This document shows, in pieces, positions 44,024-53,425 of a DNA stretch of 64,000 bases; positions within the stretch are counted from its first letter, which is position 1, and each line of letters opens with the position of its first letter. Source of the stretch: Caulobacter sp. Root343 (GTDB taxonomy: Bacteria; Pseudomonadota; Alphaproteobacteria; Caulobacterales; Caulobacteraceae). The DNA is taken from positions 62,001-126,000 of the forward strand of contig NZ_LMDF01000001.1 of assembly GCF_001425745.1 (NCBI RefSeq). Reading direction: 5' to 3'. The translations under genes were made by a program, and so were the position numbers. Under the pieces are notes generated by a model, which was not told the origin of the DNA, ran no database searches, and worked only from the letters and a program-made list of their open reading frames with translations.

Positions 44024-45007
44024 ATGAGACACGAGAAAGCCACCCGCCTGCTGGACCTGGCCCGGATGCTGGCCGGATCCGCCGAAGGCCTGACCCTCGA
44101 TGAGATGGCCCAAAACCTGGACGTCGGCCGCCGCACCGCCGAGCGGATGCGCGACGCCGTCTGGGCCGCCTTTCCCCAGATGGAGGCGATCGACGATCCG
44201 CCGACCAAGCGCTTCCGGATCCCGTCGGGGCTGGACGGCCTGTTTCAGACCCCGACCGCCGAGGAGCTGGCCGCTCTGCGCACGGCCGCCGACTCCTATA
44301 AGGCGTCCGGAGCCGAGGCCCGCGCCGCCTCGCTGTACGCCTTGGAAGCCAAGCTGCTGTCGGCCCTGCGCGGCTCGGCCCGCCGGCGCGTCGCCCCCGA
44401 CGTCGAGGCCCTGGTCCAGGCCGAGACCATCGCCGTCCACGCCGGCCCCCGGCCGTTCGAGGACCAGGCGCTGCTGGCCGCCATTCGCCAGGCGATCAAG
44501 GGGCTGTCGGCCCTGTCCTTCCGCTACGCGGGCGGCAGCACGCCGGGCCGGACGCGGGAGGTGACGCCGCTGGGCGTCCTGTTCGGCCGCAGCAACTATC
44601 TGGTGGCGCTTGAGGGCAAGGACGGCCGGCCGCGCTCCTGGCGCCTGGACCGGATGAGCGACATCAAGGTGCTCGACAAGCCCGCCCCGCCGCCCGAGGA
44701 CTTCTCGCTGCAGGCCTTCGCCGACGAGAGCTTCGGCATCTATCACGACGAGATCCAGGACGTGGTCCTGCGCATCAAGAAGGAGCGGGCCGACGACGCC
44801 CTGCGCTGGCGCTTCCACGCGACCCAGCAGGTGACCCAGGAGCCGGACGGCTCGGTGTTGGTCACCTTCCGCGCCGGCGGCATGCGCGAGCTGTCCTGGC
44901 ACCTGTTCACCTGGGCCGACGCGGTCGAGATCGTCGCGCCGCCATCCCTCAAGGAGATGATGGTCGAGGAACTGCGCGTGGCTGGCCGCGCCCACGGGGC
45001 GTGGTAG
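44024..45007 (+). CDS. WYL-domain transcriptional regulator
   Basis: 327 residues. The N-terminal winged helix (KATRLLDLARMLAGSAEGLT, LDEMAQNLDVGRRTAERMRDAVWAAFP) is of the YafY/DeoR-like type. The middle WYL domain includes LSFRYAGGSTPGRTREVTPLGVLFGRSNYLVAL (the Trp-Tyr-Leu positions here read Asn-Tyr-Leu), and a WCX-like C-terminal part follows. WYL domains sense nucleotides or nucleic acids in characterised members. It is divergent from the 116-aa hypothetical gene. Confidence 0.9.
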   Translation: MRHEKATRLLDLARMLAGSAEGLTLDEMAQNLDVGRRTAERMRDAVWAAFPQMEAIDDPPTKRFRIPSGLDGLFQTPTAEELAALRTAADSYKASGAEARAASLYALEAKLLSALRGSARRRVAPDVEALVQAETIAVHAGPRPFEDQALLAAIRQAIKGLSALSFRYAGGSTPGRTREVTPLGVLFGRSNYLVALEGKDGRPRSWRLDRMSDIKVLDKPAPPPEDFSLQAFADESFGIYHDEIQDVVLRIKKERADDALRWRFHATQQVTQEPDGSVLVTFRAGGMRELSWHLFTWADAVEIVAPPSLKEMMVEELRVAGRAHGAW

Positions 45008-45016
45008 GGACGCGGG

Positions 45017-45838
45017 ATGAATTACCGCCACGCCTTTCACGCCGGCAACTTCGCCGACCTCCACAAGCACGCGATCCTGCTGGCCATGCTGTCGGCTCTG
45101 CAGGGCGAGAGCGACGCCTTGTCGGTGATCGACACCCATGCGGGGGCGGGCGGCTATGACCTGTCGGGCGAGATGGCCCGCCGCTCGGGCGAGGCCCAGG
45201 CGGGGATCTTCCGGCTGAAGGCGGCGAGCGACGCTCCGCCGGTGTTCGGTCCGCTGCTGAAGGCGGTGGCCCACATGAACGGCGGAAAGGAAGGCGACCT
45301 CTATCCCGGCTCGCCGCTGCTGCTGGCGAGGGCCCTGCGCAAGACCGACCGCTACGTCGGCTGCGAGCTGCGGCCCGACGACGCCCGGCTGCTGCGCGAG
45401 ACCCTTGCCCCCTATGCCAGCGCGCAGGCTCTGGAGGCCGACGGCTTCGTCACGGCCGTGCAGCAGGCCGGGCGCGGCGGTCGGCCCTTCGTGGCCATCG
45501 ATCCGCCGTTCGAGCGACCCGACGACTATGCCCGCATCGTCGAGACCACCCGCGCCGTGCTGGCTCGCGCCAAGGACGCCGCCCTGGCCGTTTGGCTGCC
45601 GATCAAGGATCTCGAGACTTTCGACGCCTTCCTGCGCGCGATGGAAACCGTCACGAACGATCTGCTAGTCGCCGAGCTCCGCCTCCGCCCCCTGACGGAT
45701 CCCATGAAGATGAACGGCTGCGCGATGGTGATGATCGGCGCGCCGGCGGCCGTCGACGGCGCGGCGGCGCAAGCTGGCGACTGGATCGCGGCGCGACTGG
45801 GCGAGACCGGTGGCCGCTCGCGCGTCTGGCGGACCTGA
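45017..45838 (+). CDS. rlmJ: 23S rRNA (adenine-2030-N6)-methyltransferase RlmJ
   Basis: 273 residues. The start MNYRHAFHAGNFADLHKHAIL is the hallmark of RlmJ (the His-rich N-terminal motif). VIDTHAGAGGYDL is the SAM loop, and AIDPPFERPDDY is the catalytic Asp-Pro-Pro-(Phe/Tyr) motif. It methylates A2030 of 23S rRNA in E. coli. It starts 9 bases after the WYL gene and is followed by chrA almost without a gap. Confidence 0.95.
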   Translation: MNYRHAFHAGNFADLHKHAILLAMLSALQGESDALSVIDTHAGAGGYDLSGEMARRSGEAQAGIFRLKAASDAPPVFGPLLKAVAHMNGGKEGDLYPGSPLLLARALRKTDRYVGCELRPDDARLLRETLAPYASAQALEADGFVTAVQQAGRGGRPFVAIDPPFERPDDYARIVETTRAVLARAKDAALAVWLPIKDLETFDAFLRAMETVTNDLLVAELRLRPLTDPMKMNGCAMVMIGAPAAVDGAAAQAGDWIAARLGETGGRSRVWRT

Positions 45839-45839
45839 C

Positions 45840-47123
45840 TTGACGCGAAAGCTTCCCACTTTCGCCGAGGCCCTGCCGGTCTGGCTGAAGATCGGCCTGC
45901 TGGGCTTTGGCGGACCGGCCGGGCAGATCGCCCTGCTGCATCGGGAAGTGGTCGAGACCCGCGACTGGGTCGATGACGACGAGTTCACCCGCGCGCTCAG
46001 CTTCTGCATGTTGCTGCCCGGTCCCGAGGCGCAGCAACTGGCCACCTGGCTGGGCTGGCGGCTGCACGGGATCCGGGGCGGGCTGGCGGCGGGTCTGCTG
46101 TTCGTGCTGCCCGGCCTCGCGGTCATGCTGGCCCTGTCGGCGCTGTACGTCGTCCATGGCCGCTCGGACTGGGCCGCGCCAGTGCTGCTGGGCCTGAAGG
46201 CGGCGGTGGTGGCCCTGGTGCTGCAGGCCCTGCTGAAGATCGGCCAGCGGGCGATCAAGGATCGTATGGCCGCTATTGTCTGCGGCGCGGCCTTCGCCTT
46301 GCTGGCCTTCACCACCGTGCCGTTCCCTCTGGTCGTGCTGGGCGCGGGCGTGCTGGGCTGGGCGACGACCAAGGGCGGGGAGGGCGTTTCCGGCGTCGAG
46401 CCCGCGCCGCTGAAGGGGCAGGGCAGGACCGCCCTGGCGTGCCTGGCCCTGTGGCTGGCCCCGATCGCCCTGGCCTGGATCGTCGCGCCGGGCTCTACCC
46501 TGGCCTGGATGGGTCTGTCGTTCGGCGGGTTGGCGGCGATCAGCTTCGGCGGCGCCTATGCGGCCCTGGCCTATATCGGTCAGGCGGCCTCGGCGCTGGG
46601 CTGGCTGTCGGCGACCCAGATGCTGGACGGCCTGGGCCTGGCCGAGACCACGCCGGGGCCGCTGATCCTGGTCTTCGTCTTCGTCGGCTTCGTCGGCGCC
46701 TTCCAGACCGCCGCGCCGGAATGGGCCTGGGCGCTGGGCCTGCTGGGCGGGCTGATGGCGGCCTGGACCACCTTCGCGCCGTCGTTCCTGTGGATCTTCG
46801 CCGGCGGGCCGCTGTTCGAGCGTTGGGGCCGGCGGCCGCGCCCGTCGCGGGCCCTGGCCCTGATCTCGGCGGCCTCGGTGGGCGTGATCGGCCAGCTGGC
46901 CCTGTGGTTCGCCATCCACCTACTGTTCCGCAGCGGCCAGACGATGGAGGTCGCCGGCCTAGTGCGGGTCATGCTGCCGGACGTCGCCACCCTGGACTAT
47001 GGCGCGTTGGGCCTGACGGTTCTGGCCCTGATGCTCGTCTTCGCCACCCGCCTGCCGATGCTGGCCATGATCGCGGTCCTGGTGGGCGCCGGCCTGCTTT
47101 TGAAGGCGTTCGGACTGAGTTGA
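45840..47123 (+). CDS. chrA: ChrA-family chromate transporter (two-domain form)
   Basis: 427 residues from TTG 45840; GTG 45810 inside rlmJ would add ten. About twelve membrane segments in two homologous halves. The first half has GFGGPAGQIALLHREVV and MLLPGPEAQQLATWLGW; the second has FGGAYAALAYI and ETTPGPLILVFVFVGFVGA. These FGGP and PGP motifs define long-chain CHR transporters, which expel chromate or move related oxyanions such as sulfate. Substrate is taken from family knowledge. Confidence 0.92.
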   Translation: MTRKLPTFAEALPVWLKIGLLGFGGPAGQIALLHREVVETRDWVDDDEFTRALSFCMLLPGPEAQQLATWLGWRLHGIRGGLAAGLLFVLPGLAVMLALSALYVVHGRSDWAAPVLLGLKAAVVALVLQALLKIGQRAIKDRMAAIVCGAAFALLAFTTVPFPLVVLGAGVLGWATTKGGEGVSGVEPAPLKGQGRTALACLALWLAPIALAWIVAPGSTLAWMGLSFGGLAAISFGGAYAALAYIGQAASALGWLSATQMLDGLGLAETTPGPLILVFVFVGFVGAFQTAAPEWAWALGLLGGLMAAWTTFAPSFLWIFAGGPLFERWGRRPRPSRALALISAASVGVIGQLALWFAIHLLFRSGQTMEVAGLVRVMLPDVATLDYGALGLTVLALMLVFATRLPMLAMIAVLVGAGLLLKAFGLS

Positions 47124-47213
47124 TCGAAGTCGGCACTTTTGCGCTTGCGAACGCGTTTTCCGTGTTATGCTGCGCTGCAATAAATCGCGGTTGTCAGCCC
47201 AACGGAGCGCGCC

Positions 47214-47972
47214 ATGGTTTCGATCTTCTCCTTCCTGCCCGAGTACAAGACCGACGAGGCCGAGGCGCGGGCCGCGCCGCACCTGGCGATCGGCGCGGCT
47301 TCGCCGCTGTGGCTGATGTTCGGCGGCGCGGCCGCCGCCGGGGCCACCTATTGGTGGTGGGCTTCGCGCTGGCGTGAGGCCGTAAACCTCGAAGCCTTGA
47401 TGGCCCTGACGCCGGAGCCGGTCGCGCCGCCCGTCGAGGCCGTGGCCGAGCTTGAGGCCGCGCCGCCCTTGACCGAAGCGCTCGTCGAGCCGGCCGTCGG
47501 CGCCGTCGCCCTGGCCGTCCAGACCACCGAGACGGTGCTGGACGCCGCCCAGGAGATCGTCGAGGCCGCGGCCGAGCCGCTGGTCGGGACCGCCGCCGCC
47601 AACGAGGATGTCGCCGAAGCGGTGGTCGAACCCATCGTCGAGGCCGAGCCGGTAGTCGCCGTGGCGGCCGAAGCCGTCGCCGAGGCGCCCGTCCAACTCG
47701 CCGAGACGGCCGCTCCGGTGGTGGAAACCGCCGCCGCGACGGTCGAAGCCAACATCCAAACCGCAGGCGACGACCTGACCCGCCTGGTCGGGGTCGGGCC
47801 GAAGCTGGCCGCCTCGCTGGCCGAGCTGGGCGTGACGACCTTCAGCCAGATCGCCGCCTGGACGCCGGACGAGCTGGCCTCCTACGACCAGCTGCTGAAC
47901 CTGAAGGGCCGCGCCGAGCGCGACGCCTGGATCGCCCAGGCCAAGCGCTTCGCCGCGCCTGACGAAGCCTGA
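47214..47972 (+). CDS. Membrane-anchored Ala-rich protein with helix-hairpin-helix end
   Basis: 252 residues. One membrane segment near residues 25-45 (PLWLMFGGAAAAGATYWWWA) follows a short N-terminal part. Then comes a low-complexity Ala/Val/Glu spacer of about 110 residues. The C-terminus (DLTRLVGVGPKLAASLAELG, TTFSQIAAWTPDELASYDQLL, LKGRAERDAW) is a double helix-hairpin-helix fold like that added to some NADH dehydrogenase and ribosomal-protein genes. This fold often binds DNA or nucleotides. A strong terminator follows at 47995. Confidence 0.7.
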   Translation: MVSIFSFLPEYKTDEAEARAAPHLAIGAASPLWLMFGGAAAAGATYWWWASRWREAVNLEALMALTPEPVAPPVEAVAELEAAPPLTEALVEPAVGAVALAVQTTETVLDAAQEIVEAAAEPLVGTAAANEDVAEAVVEPIVEAEPVVAVAAEAVAEAPVQLAETAAPVVETAAATVEANIQTAGDDLTRLVGVGPKLAASLAELGVTTFSQIAAWTPDELASYDQLLNLKGRAERDAWIAQAKRFAAPDEA

Positions 47973-47994
47973 TCCTCCCCTCCGGGAATCAGAG

Positions 47995-48024
47995 AGGCCG
48001 CCGAGGAGTCTCGGCGGCCTTTTT
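47995..48024 (+). terminator. Rho-independent terminator after the helix-hairpin-helix gene
   Basis: Perfect 11-bp stem (47995-48005 with 48010-48020), loop GAGT, then TTTT. It isolates the next TonB receptor gene. Confidence 0.85.
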
Positions 48025-48041
48025 CTTTGGGCGATACCTGA

Positions 48042-48061
48042 GCCACATCGCGAAATGTGGC
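48042..48061. promoter_or_regulatory. Inverted repeat in the leader of the second TonB receptor
   Basis: GCCACAT (48042-48048) and ATGTGGC (48055-48061), perfect 7-bp arms with a 6-base spacer, 240 bases before the receptor start. The gap 47973-48300 otherwise contains only the terminator and unassigned promoter or leader sequence. Confidence 0.4.
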
Positions 48062-48300
48062 GACCGAGTTCGCTTTCCCTGCGCGTAAACGGTTAAAAAG
48101 ACTTCGCAATATGGCTTTCGAAGCACGAACTGCGTGCCGTCTGCCACAGTTCGCCTGAAATGCGACAATTCGCTGACGGTAAGATTGCAGTCCCGTCGCG
48201 AAGCAGATTGGGTGGCCGCAGCGGTAAATCGTCGCGCGCCAGCGGGGGCTTGGCGGGGGGGCGTGCCGCGGTGTCCGTAATCCAAGGCGAAAATCCTCCA

Positions 48301-51300
48301 ATGCTCATTCATCGCAGACATCTTCTGGCCTCGACCATCATCGCGGGGCTGGCGGCAGGCGTGGCGCTCCCGGCCCTGGCCCAGACGGCCGCTCCGCCGC
48401 CGACCGCCCAAGACACCGCCAAGCCCTCGGACAATGCCGAGGTCGAGGCCGTCGTCGTTACGGGCTCGCGCATCAAGCGCAGCGCGTTCAACAGCCCCGA
48501 CCCGATCCAAGTCATCTCGGCCGAGCAAGGCCAACTGCGCGGCATCGCCAGCGCCACGGGCCTTCTGCAGTCGTCGACGATCGCCTCGGGCTCGCCCCAG
48601 GTGACGTCCGCGATCTCCAGCGCCTTCGTCACGGACGGCGGTCCCGGCTCGGAAACCGTGTCGCTGCGCGGCCTAGGCCCGAACCGCACCCTGGTGCTGC
48701 TGAACGGCCGCCGGGCTGGTCCGGCCGGCACCCGCGGCGGCGTCTCGGCCTTCGACCTGAACGTCCTGCCGCTGTCGGTGATCGACCACGTCGACATCCT
48801 CAAGGACGGCGCGTCTTCGATCTACGGCTCCGACGCCGTGGCCGGCGTGGTCAACATCATCACCAAGCGCGACACCGACGGCATCGACGCCGAGATGTTC
48901 TACAGCCAGCCGCAGAAGCACGGCGGCGAGCAGTACTCGGCCAGCGCCAGCTGGGCCAAGACCTTCGACCGCGGCTTCCTCAGCATCTCGTACGAGTACT
49001 TCAAGAAGGCCGAGCAGACGAACGGCCAGCGGCCCTACACCAACTGCGGCCGCTCCTACATCACGGACTCCAACGGCAAGCGAAAGGACTCGATCGATCC
49101 GCGCACCGGCCAGATCCAGTGCCGTGACCTGCTGTACGATCAGATCTGGCTCTACGACTTCAACTTCTCCGGCTTGGACGGCAAGTTGCAGTACGATTAC
49201 ACCGGCAAGATCAAGGGCCTGATCCCGCAGGTTCCGCCTGGCGGCGGCTATCCGGGCATGCCGGCCGGCTTCTACACCGTCGGCTACAGCACCGACCCGC
49301 AGGCCCCCGACAACGGCGTGCTGGACTACACCAGCCCGTTCTACCTAGCCTCTTCCCTGACGCCGCGCACCGAGCGCAACACCGTGTTCGCCCAGGGCGC
49401 CTTCAAGATCACCGACAGCGTCGAGGCGTATGGCGAGGTCCTACTGAACCGCCGGGCGACCAAGACCAACGGCTATCGCCAGTTCTGGAGCTACCAGTAC
49501 ACCGGCGACTACGATCCGTTCTCCGCCGGCTTCACGGGAGACTACATCCTGTCGCCGACCCCGGTGACCAACCGTTACCGCTCGGGCCAGCGCGTCGATT
49601 ATCAGCGCTACCTCGGCGGGCTTCGCGGCGACTTCGGCAAGATCGATTTCCTGAAGAGCTGGGACTGGGACATCTTCACCCAGTACAGCCACAGCAAGGG
49701 CCTCTATTCGCACGACGTGCTCCTGCAGGACGCCGTCGACAGCGCCGATGGACGACGAGACGGCGATCCCAGCGACCCGAGCAGCTGGGCGACCGGGCTT
49801 GGCGCTCGCGGCAATTCGATCATCCGTCCGACCGCCTCCTGCGTCGGCTACGTCACGCCGATCAGCAAGCGGCCCTGCGTCGACGTCTCGTGGGTCACGC
49901 CGGACTTCCTGGCCGGCAAGTACACGCCGCAGGAAGAAGCCTTCCTGTTCGACACCGAGACCGGCAAGACGGTCTACAAGCAGCTGATCATCGAGGGCTC
50001 GGTCTCGGGCAACCTGTTCTCGCTGCCGGCGGGCAAGGTTGGCCTCGCCGTGGGCTTCCACTACCGCAAGGACTCGATCAACGACGTCCCGGGCCCGATC
50101 ACCCTGGCCGGCAACATCTGGGGCGACTCGGCCTCGGGGGTCACCAAGGGCGACGACCTGGCGCGTGAAGTGTTCGGCGAACTCAGCATCCCGATCTTCA
50201 AGGACATGTTCCTGGCCAAGAACGTCGAGCTGTCGCTGTCGGGCCGCCACACCAAGGTCAATTCCTACGGTGAGGACGACACCTACAAGATCGGCCTGAA
50301 CTGGCAGATCGTCCCGTCGCTGCGTCTTCGGGCCACCCGTGGCACCTCGTTCCGCGCGCCGGCCTTGTTCGAGCTGTACAAGAACGCTGAGACGTCCTTC
50401 GCCAACCAACGCACGATCGATCCCTGCGTTCGCTGGGGTCAGAACCTGACGCAGGGCAACATCACCCAGCGCGTCGCCGACAATTGCCGGGCGGACGGCG
50501 TGCCGGACAACTATACGGGCTCGGGCGCCCAGGCGACCGTGACCTCGTCGGGCGGCAAGGGTACGCTCGAGGCCGAAACCTCGCTGGCCAAGACCTATGG
50601 CGTGATCTGGACGCCGAAATTCGCCGACCTGCAGGTCGCGGTCGACTACTTCGACATCGACGTGAAGAACGAAGTGACGCAACTGGGCGCGCAGACGATC
50701 GTCAACCAGTGCTACAAGTCGTTGAGTTTCCCTAAGGACCGGCTCTGCGGCCTGTTCACCCGGAACGCCGGTTCGCACCTGATCACGACGGTCACCAACA
50801 ACTACATCAACATCGCCGAGCAGATTAACCGCGGCATTGACCTGACCGTCCAGTACGGCGTCGACCTGCCGTGGGACATCCGCATGACGACCGAGCTGCA
50901 GTCGACCTGGCAGCTGAAGGACACCGAGGCCAAGTTCGCCGACAACGTCGTCGACCTGAACGGCTTCGTCGGTGATCCCGACTGGAGCGGCCAGCTGAAC
51001 CTGAGCTTCCGGAAGGGCGACTGGACCGGTTTCTGGGGCGTCGACATGGTCGGCAAGGCCTCGGACGCCGAGACCGAGGTGGACACGAACCCGACGGGGA
51101 CCTTGTTCTACAAGATCCACACCGAGTTCACGGCGTACCACAACGTCTCGCTGCGCAAGCAGTTCGAGGGCTGGTCGATTACCGGCGGCGTCTCGAACCT
51201 GTTCGACGAGCAGCCGCCGGCCGTGACCCTCGCTCAAGGCAAGTACAACACGGTGGGGACCTCGGTCCTGTCGTCGCAGTACGATTACCTGGGCCGTCGC

Positions 51301-51330
51301 GCCTTCCTGAACATCAAGGCGCACTTCTAG
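48301..51330 (+). CDS. TonB-dependent outer-membrane receptor (large)
   Basis: 1009 residues from ATG 48301. The upstream frame is ignored because the ATG gives a signal peptide (MLIHRRHLLASTIIAGLAAG, cleavage near ALAQ). VEAVVVTGSRIKRSAFNSPDP is the TonB-box/plug start, then VSLRGLGPNRTLVLLNGRRAG, VDILKDGASSIYGSDAVAGV and a long barrel ending LNIKAHF. This form with RIKR after the TonB box is common in Caulobacterales receptors for sugars or peptides. The ligand is not evident. A terminator follows at 51354. Confidence 0.95.
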   Translation: MLIHRRHLLASTIIAGLAAGVALPALAQTAAPPPTAQDTAKPSDNAEVEAVVVTGSRIKRSAFNSPDPIQVISAEQGQLRGIASATGLLQSSTIASGSPQVTSAISSAFVTDGGPGSETVSLRGLGPNRTLVLLNGRRAGPAGTRGGVSAFDLNVLPLSVIDHVDILKDGASSIYGSDAVAGVVNIITKRDTDGIDAEMFYSQPQKHGGEQYSASASWAKTFDRGFLSISYEYFKKAEQTNGQRPYTNCGRSYITDSNGKRKDSIDPRTGQIQCRDLLYDQIWLYDFNFSGLDGKLQYDYTGKIKGLIPQVPPGGGYPGMPAGFYTVGYSTDPQAPDNGVLDYTSPFYLASSLTPRTERNTVFAQGAFKITDSVEAYGEVLLNRRATKTNGYRQFWSYQYTGDYDPFSAGFTGDYILSPTPVTNRYRSGQRVDYQRYLGGLRGDFGKIDFLKSWDWDIFTQYSHSKGLYSHDVLLQDAVDSADGRRDGDPSDPSSWATGLGARGNSIIRPTASCVGYVTPISKRPCVDVSWVTPDFLAGKYTPQEEAFLFDTETGKTVYKQLIIEGSVSGNLFSLPAGKVGLAVGFHYRKDSINDVPGPITLAGNIWGDSASGVTKGDDLAREVFGELSIPIFKDMFLAKNVELSLSGRHTKVNSYGEDDTYKIGLNWQIVPSLRLRATRGTSFRAPALFELYKNAETSFANQRTIDPCVRWGQNLTQGNITQRVADNCRADGVPDNYTGSGAQATVTSSGGKGTLEAETSLAKTYGVIWTPKFADLQVAVDYFDIDVKNEVTQLGAQTIVNQCYKSLSFPKDRLCGLFTRNAGSHLITTVTNNYINIAEQINRGIDLTVQYGVDLPWDIRMTTELQSTWQLKDTEAKFADNVVDLNGFVGDPDWSGQLNLSFRKGDWTGFWGVDMVGKASDAETEVDTNPTGTLFYKIHTEFTAYHNVSLRKQFEGWSITGGVSNLFDEQPPAVTLAQGKYNTVGTSVLSSQYDYLGRRAFLNIKAHF

Positions 51331-51353
51331 TCGCGACCTGATCCTCTAAGATG

Positions 51354-51383
51354 ACGGCGGCGGAGCGATCCGCCGCCGTTTTT
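51354..51383 (+). terminator. Rho-independent terminator after the large TonB receptor
   Basis: Perfect 11-bp stem (51354-51364 with 51369-51379), loop GCGA, then TTTTT overlapping the stem end. It shows that a reading-frame start at 51351 for the next gene is not used. Confidence 0.85.
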
Positions 51384-51410
51384 CTGTCCGCTTCTTTTCA
51401 AGGCCCTCGC

Positions 51411-52196
51411 GTGAACGCCATCATCCGCGGCAAGCCCGACAATCTCGACGCGATCGGCGAGCGTTTCGACCGCGCGCGCCTGTCCCAGCCGGTTTTCCTG
51501 AACAGCGTGCCCAAGGCCGGCACGCACCTGATCCGCAACATCCTGCGGATGTTCGTCGACCCCGAGCAGCATTGGCGGCGCGAATACATCCAGCACGCCC
51601 TGCTGTCGCGCAGCCGCGACGCGTTCCTGGCCGACAAGCCGATGATCAGCTGGGGCCACATGCTGTTCTCGGACGAGTCGGCCGTGGCCTTGCGCGACGT
51701 GCGCCACCTCGTCTTGGTCCGCGATCCCTATGACTGGGTGCTGGCCCGGGCGCGGTTCTACCTGTCGGATGAGTTCCAGGGCGGGCTGGAGCATATCAAG
51801 AACGGCGGCGCGACGATCGAGGACGTCATCATGATGATGATCCTGGGCGCGCACGGCCGCGTGCCGGACCTGAAGGACATCTTCAGCATGAACGCCGTGG
51901 CCTGGCTGGGCTCCAACGCGGTGCTCGTCCGCTACGAGGACATCGTCGAGGCCCTGAACGATCTGGGCTCCCGCCGCGCCGAGGCCTTCTTCGGCCAGCT
52001 GCTGGCCGACTGCGGCCTCGACCTGCCCGTCGACTGGCGCGACCGCGTCGAGGCCGGCGCCGACCGCCGCGAGAGCCGCACGGCCAGCGAGAACCTGAAG
52101 GTCACCGCCGAGGTGCCCAAGGTGCTGTCCGACACCCACAAGCGGGTGGTGGACTTCCACGCGCCGGGGCTGCGGGCGTTGTTGGGGTACCGGTGA
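51411..52196 (+). CDS. Sulfotransferase-family protein
   Basis: 261 residues from GTG 51411, the first start codon past the terminator stem. PVFLNSVPKAGTHLIRNIL is the PAPS 5'-phosphosulfate-binding loop, and LVLVRDPYDWVLARARFYLS is the 3'-phosphate site. These two motifs define the PAPS-dependent sulfotransferase fold. The acceptor is unknown; carbohydrate, lipid or peptide is possible. It follows the TonB receptor on the same strand, but a terminator separates them. Confidence 0.82.
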   Translation: MNAIIRGKPDNLDAIGERFDRARLSQPVFLNSVPKAGTHLIRNILRMFVDPEQHWRREYIQHALLSRSRDAFLADKPMISWGHMLFSDESAVALRDVRHLVLVRDPYDWVLARARFYLSDEFQGGLEHIKNGGATIEDVIMMMILGAHGRVPDLKDIFSMNAVAWLGSNAVLVRYEDIVEALNDLGSRRAEAFFGQLLADCGLDLPVDWRDRVEAGADRRESRTASENLKVTAEVPKVLSDTHKRVVDFHAPGLRALLGYR

Positions 52197-52249
52197 CGAG
52201 CCCGAATTCCTCTCCCCAAATCCGCCGACGCCGCAGGGCCCCCACCTGA

Positions 52250-52350
52250 CCACGCATCGCGTGGTCGTCCGCCCCCGAAAGGGGTGGAAGGTGTGCCCCT
52301 TCTTCCCCCTCCGGGGGAGGAGCGCGGCAGCGCGGAGGGGGCAAGTCAGA
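52250..52350. repeat. GC-rich intergenic repeat remnant
   Basis: CGCATCGCGTGGTCGTCCGC dyad followed by CCCCGAAAGGGG and CTTCCCCCTCCGGGGGAGG blocks in the 165-base gap between the convergent sulfotransferase and nucleosidase genes. It resembles the repeats at 19105 and 40531 but is less complete. Confidence 0.4.
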
Positions 52351-52361
52351 CGCAGAGAGGA

Positions 52362-53267
52362 TCAGGGCAGCGCCTTGACGAACGCCTTCACCACCGTCGC
52401 CGAATTGTCCGAGGCCAGGGCCATGAAGGTGTGCATCTCGTTGGCGCCCGCGCCGCCGCCGGCCAGGTCCGACAGGCTGCGGAAGGCGACGAACGGGGTC
52501 TTGTTGACCAGGGCCACGTGGGCGACGGCGGCGCTTTCCATATCGACGACGCGGGCCTCGAACGTGGCGCGCAGATATTTGCGGTAAGCGGCGTTGTCGA
52601 GGAACACCGGGGCCGAGACGCCGTTGCCGCCCACGACCACCTTGGGCGGGTGAACCAGGCACTTGTCGGCCGCGCAGCGTTGCAGGGCGACCTTGGCGGC
52701 GACCTTGCGGGCGGTGTCGAGCAGGGCCGGATCGGTCGGGAACCAGACCCGGGCGGGCGTCCCGAGCGTGTCGCCGGGCATGTGGATCCCCCGCGGATAG
52801 ATCATGCCGAAATTGGCCAGCGGCGTGGTGCGGATGCTGGGCGCGACGTCGAAGCCCTTGTCGGTCTCGCGAGCGAAGGCGCTTTCCAGGTTCTGGGCCC
52901 ACTGGTCGGCGACCACGACGTCGCCGATGTCGAGGCTCTCGTCGACCCCCCCGGCGATGCCGGAGAAGACGATGCGGGTGATGTTGAAGCGGTCCAGCGC
53001 CATCTGGGTGGTCATGGCCGCGTTGACCATCGAGACGCCGCTCAGGAACACCACCACCGGCTTGCCCTCCAGCCGACCCGTCGTGAACGCCACGCCGTGG
53101 ACGTCGAAGGTCTTCTGCTCGCTCGTCGCCGCGTTCAGGGCGCCGATCTCGGGCGGAAAGGCCGAGATGACGGCGACGCGGGGCGTCTCGTCCAGCCGCT
53201 GGGCCAGCGCGAGGGCCGGCGAGACGGCGAGGAACAGGCAGGCCAGGACGAGGGCGGGCAGGCGCAT
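52362..53267 (-). CDS. Exported purine nucleosidase of the MTA/SAH nucleosidase family
   Basis: 301 residues from ATG 53267, preceded by AAGGAGT. Signal peptide MRLPALVLACLFLAVSPALA predicts export, which is unusual for this normally cytoplasmic family. The core has VAVISAFPPEIGALNAA, VFLSGVSMVNAAMTTQMAL, IVFSGIAGGVDESLDIGDVVV, VDMESAAVAHVAL (the Met-Glu ribose motif) and FRSLSDLAGG (the catalytic Asp). It would release a base from nucleosides or methylthioadenosine in the periplasm. Confidence 0.9.
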   Translation of the reverse strand: MRLPALVLACLFLAVSPALALAQRLDETPRVAVISAFPPEIGALNAATSEQKTFDVHGVAFTTGRLEGKPVVVFLSGVSMVNAAMTTQMALDRFNITRIVFSGIAGGVDESLDIGDVVVADQWAQNLESAFARETDKGFDVAPSIRTTPLANFGMIYPRGIHMPGDTLGTPARVWFPTDPALLDTARKVAAKVALQRCAADKCLVHPPKVVVGGNGVSAPVFLDNAAYRKYLRATFEARVVDMESAAVAHVALVNKTPFVAFRSLSDLAGGGAGANEMHTFMALASDNSATVVKAFVKALP

Positions 53268-53425
53268 GGCGACTCCTTGGAACGGCACGGCCTGCTTAGC
53301 CGTCGCGGGGCGCGGACCCAAGCGGCTTGGCGCGTCCGGCCCCGGACTTCTCTCGAGGTGATCAAGAGCACAGCCGATCCCGTCTTTAATTGCTAAGCTG
53401 GGTACGATTGGCACTGTGGACGACG

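Noticed and set aside
43574..45274. A 566-codon - strand frame across the WYL and rlmJ genes
   Set aside because: Only the last 116 codons from ATG 43924, with a good ribosome site, look like protein. The rest is antisense to two well-supported genes.
51351..51410. An upstream start for the sulfotransferase at 51351
   Set aside because: It lies at the edge of the terminator stem of the TonB receptor gene, so the transcript would begin after it. GTG 51411 gives a family-like start.
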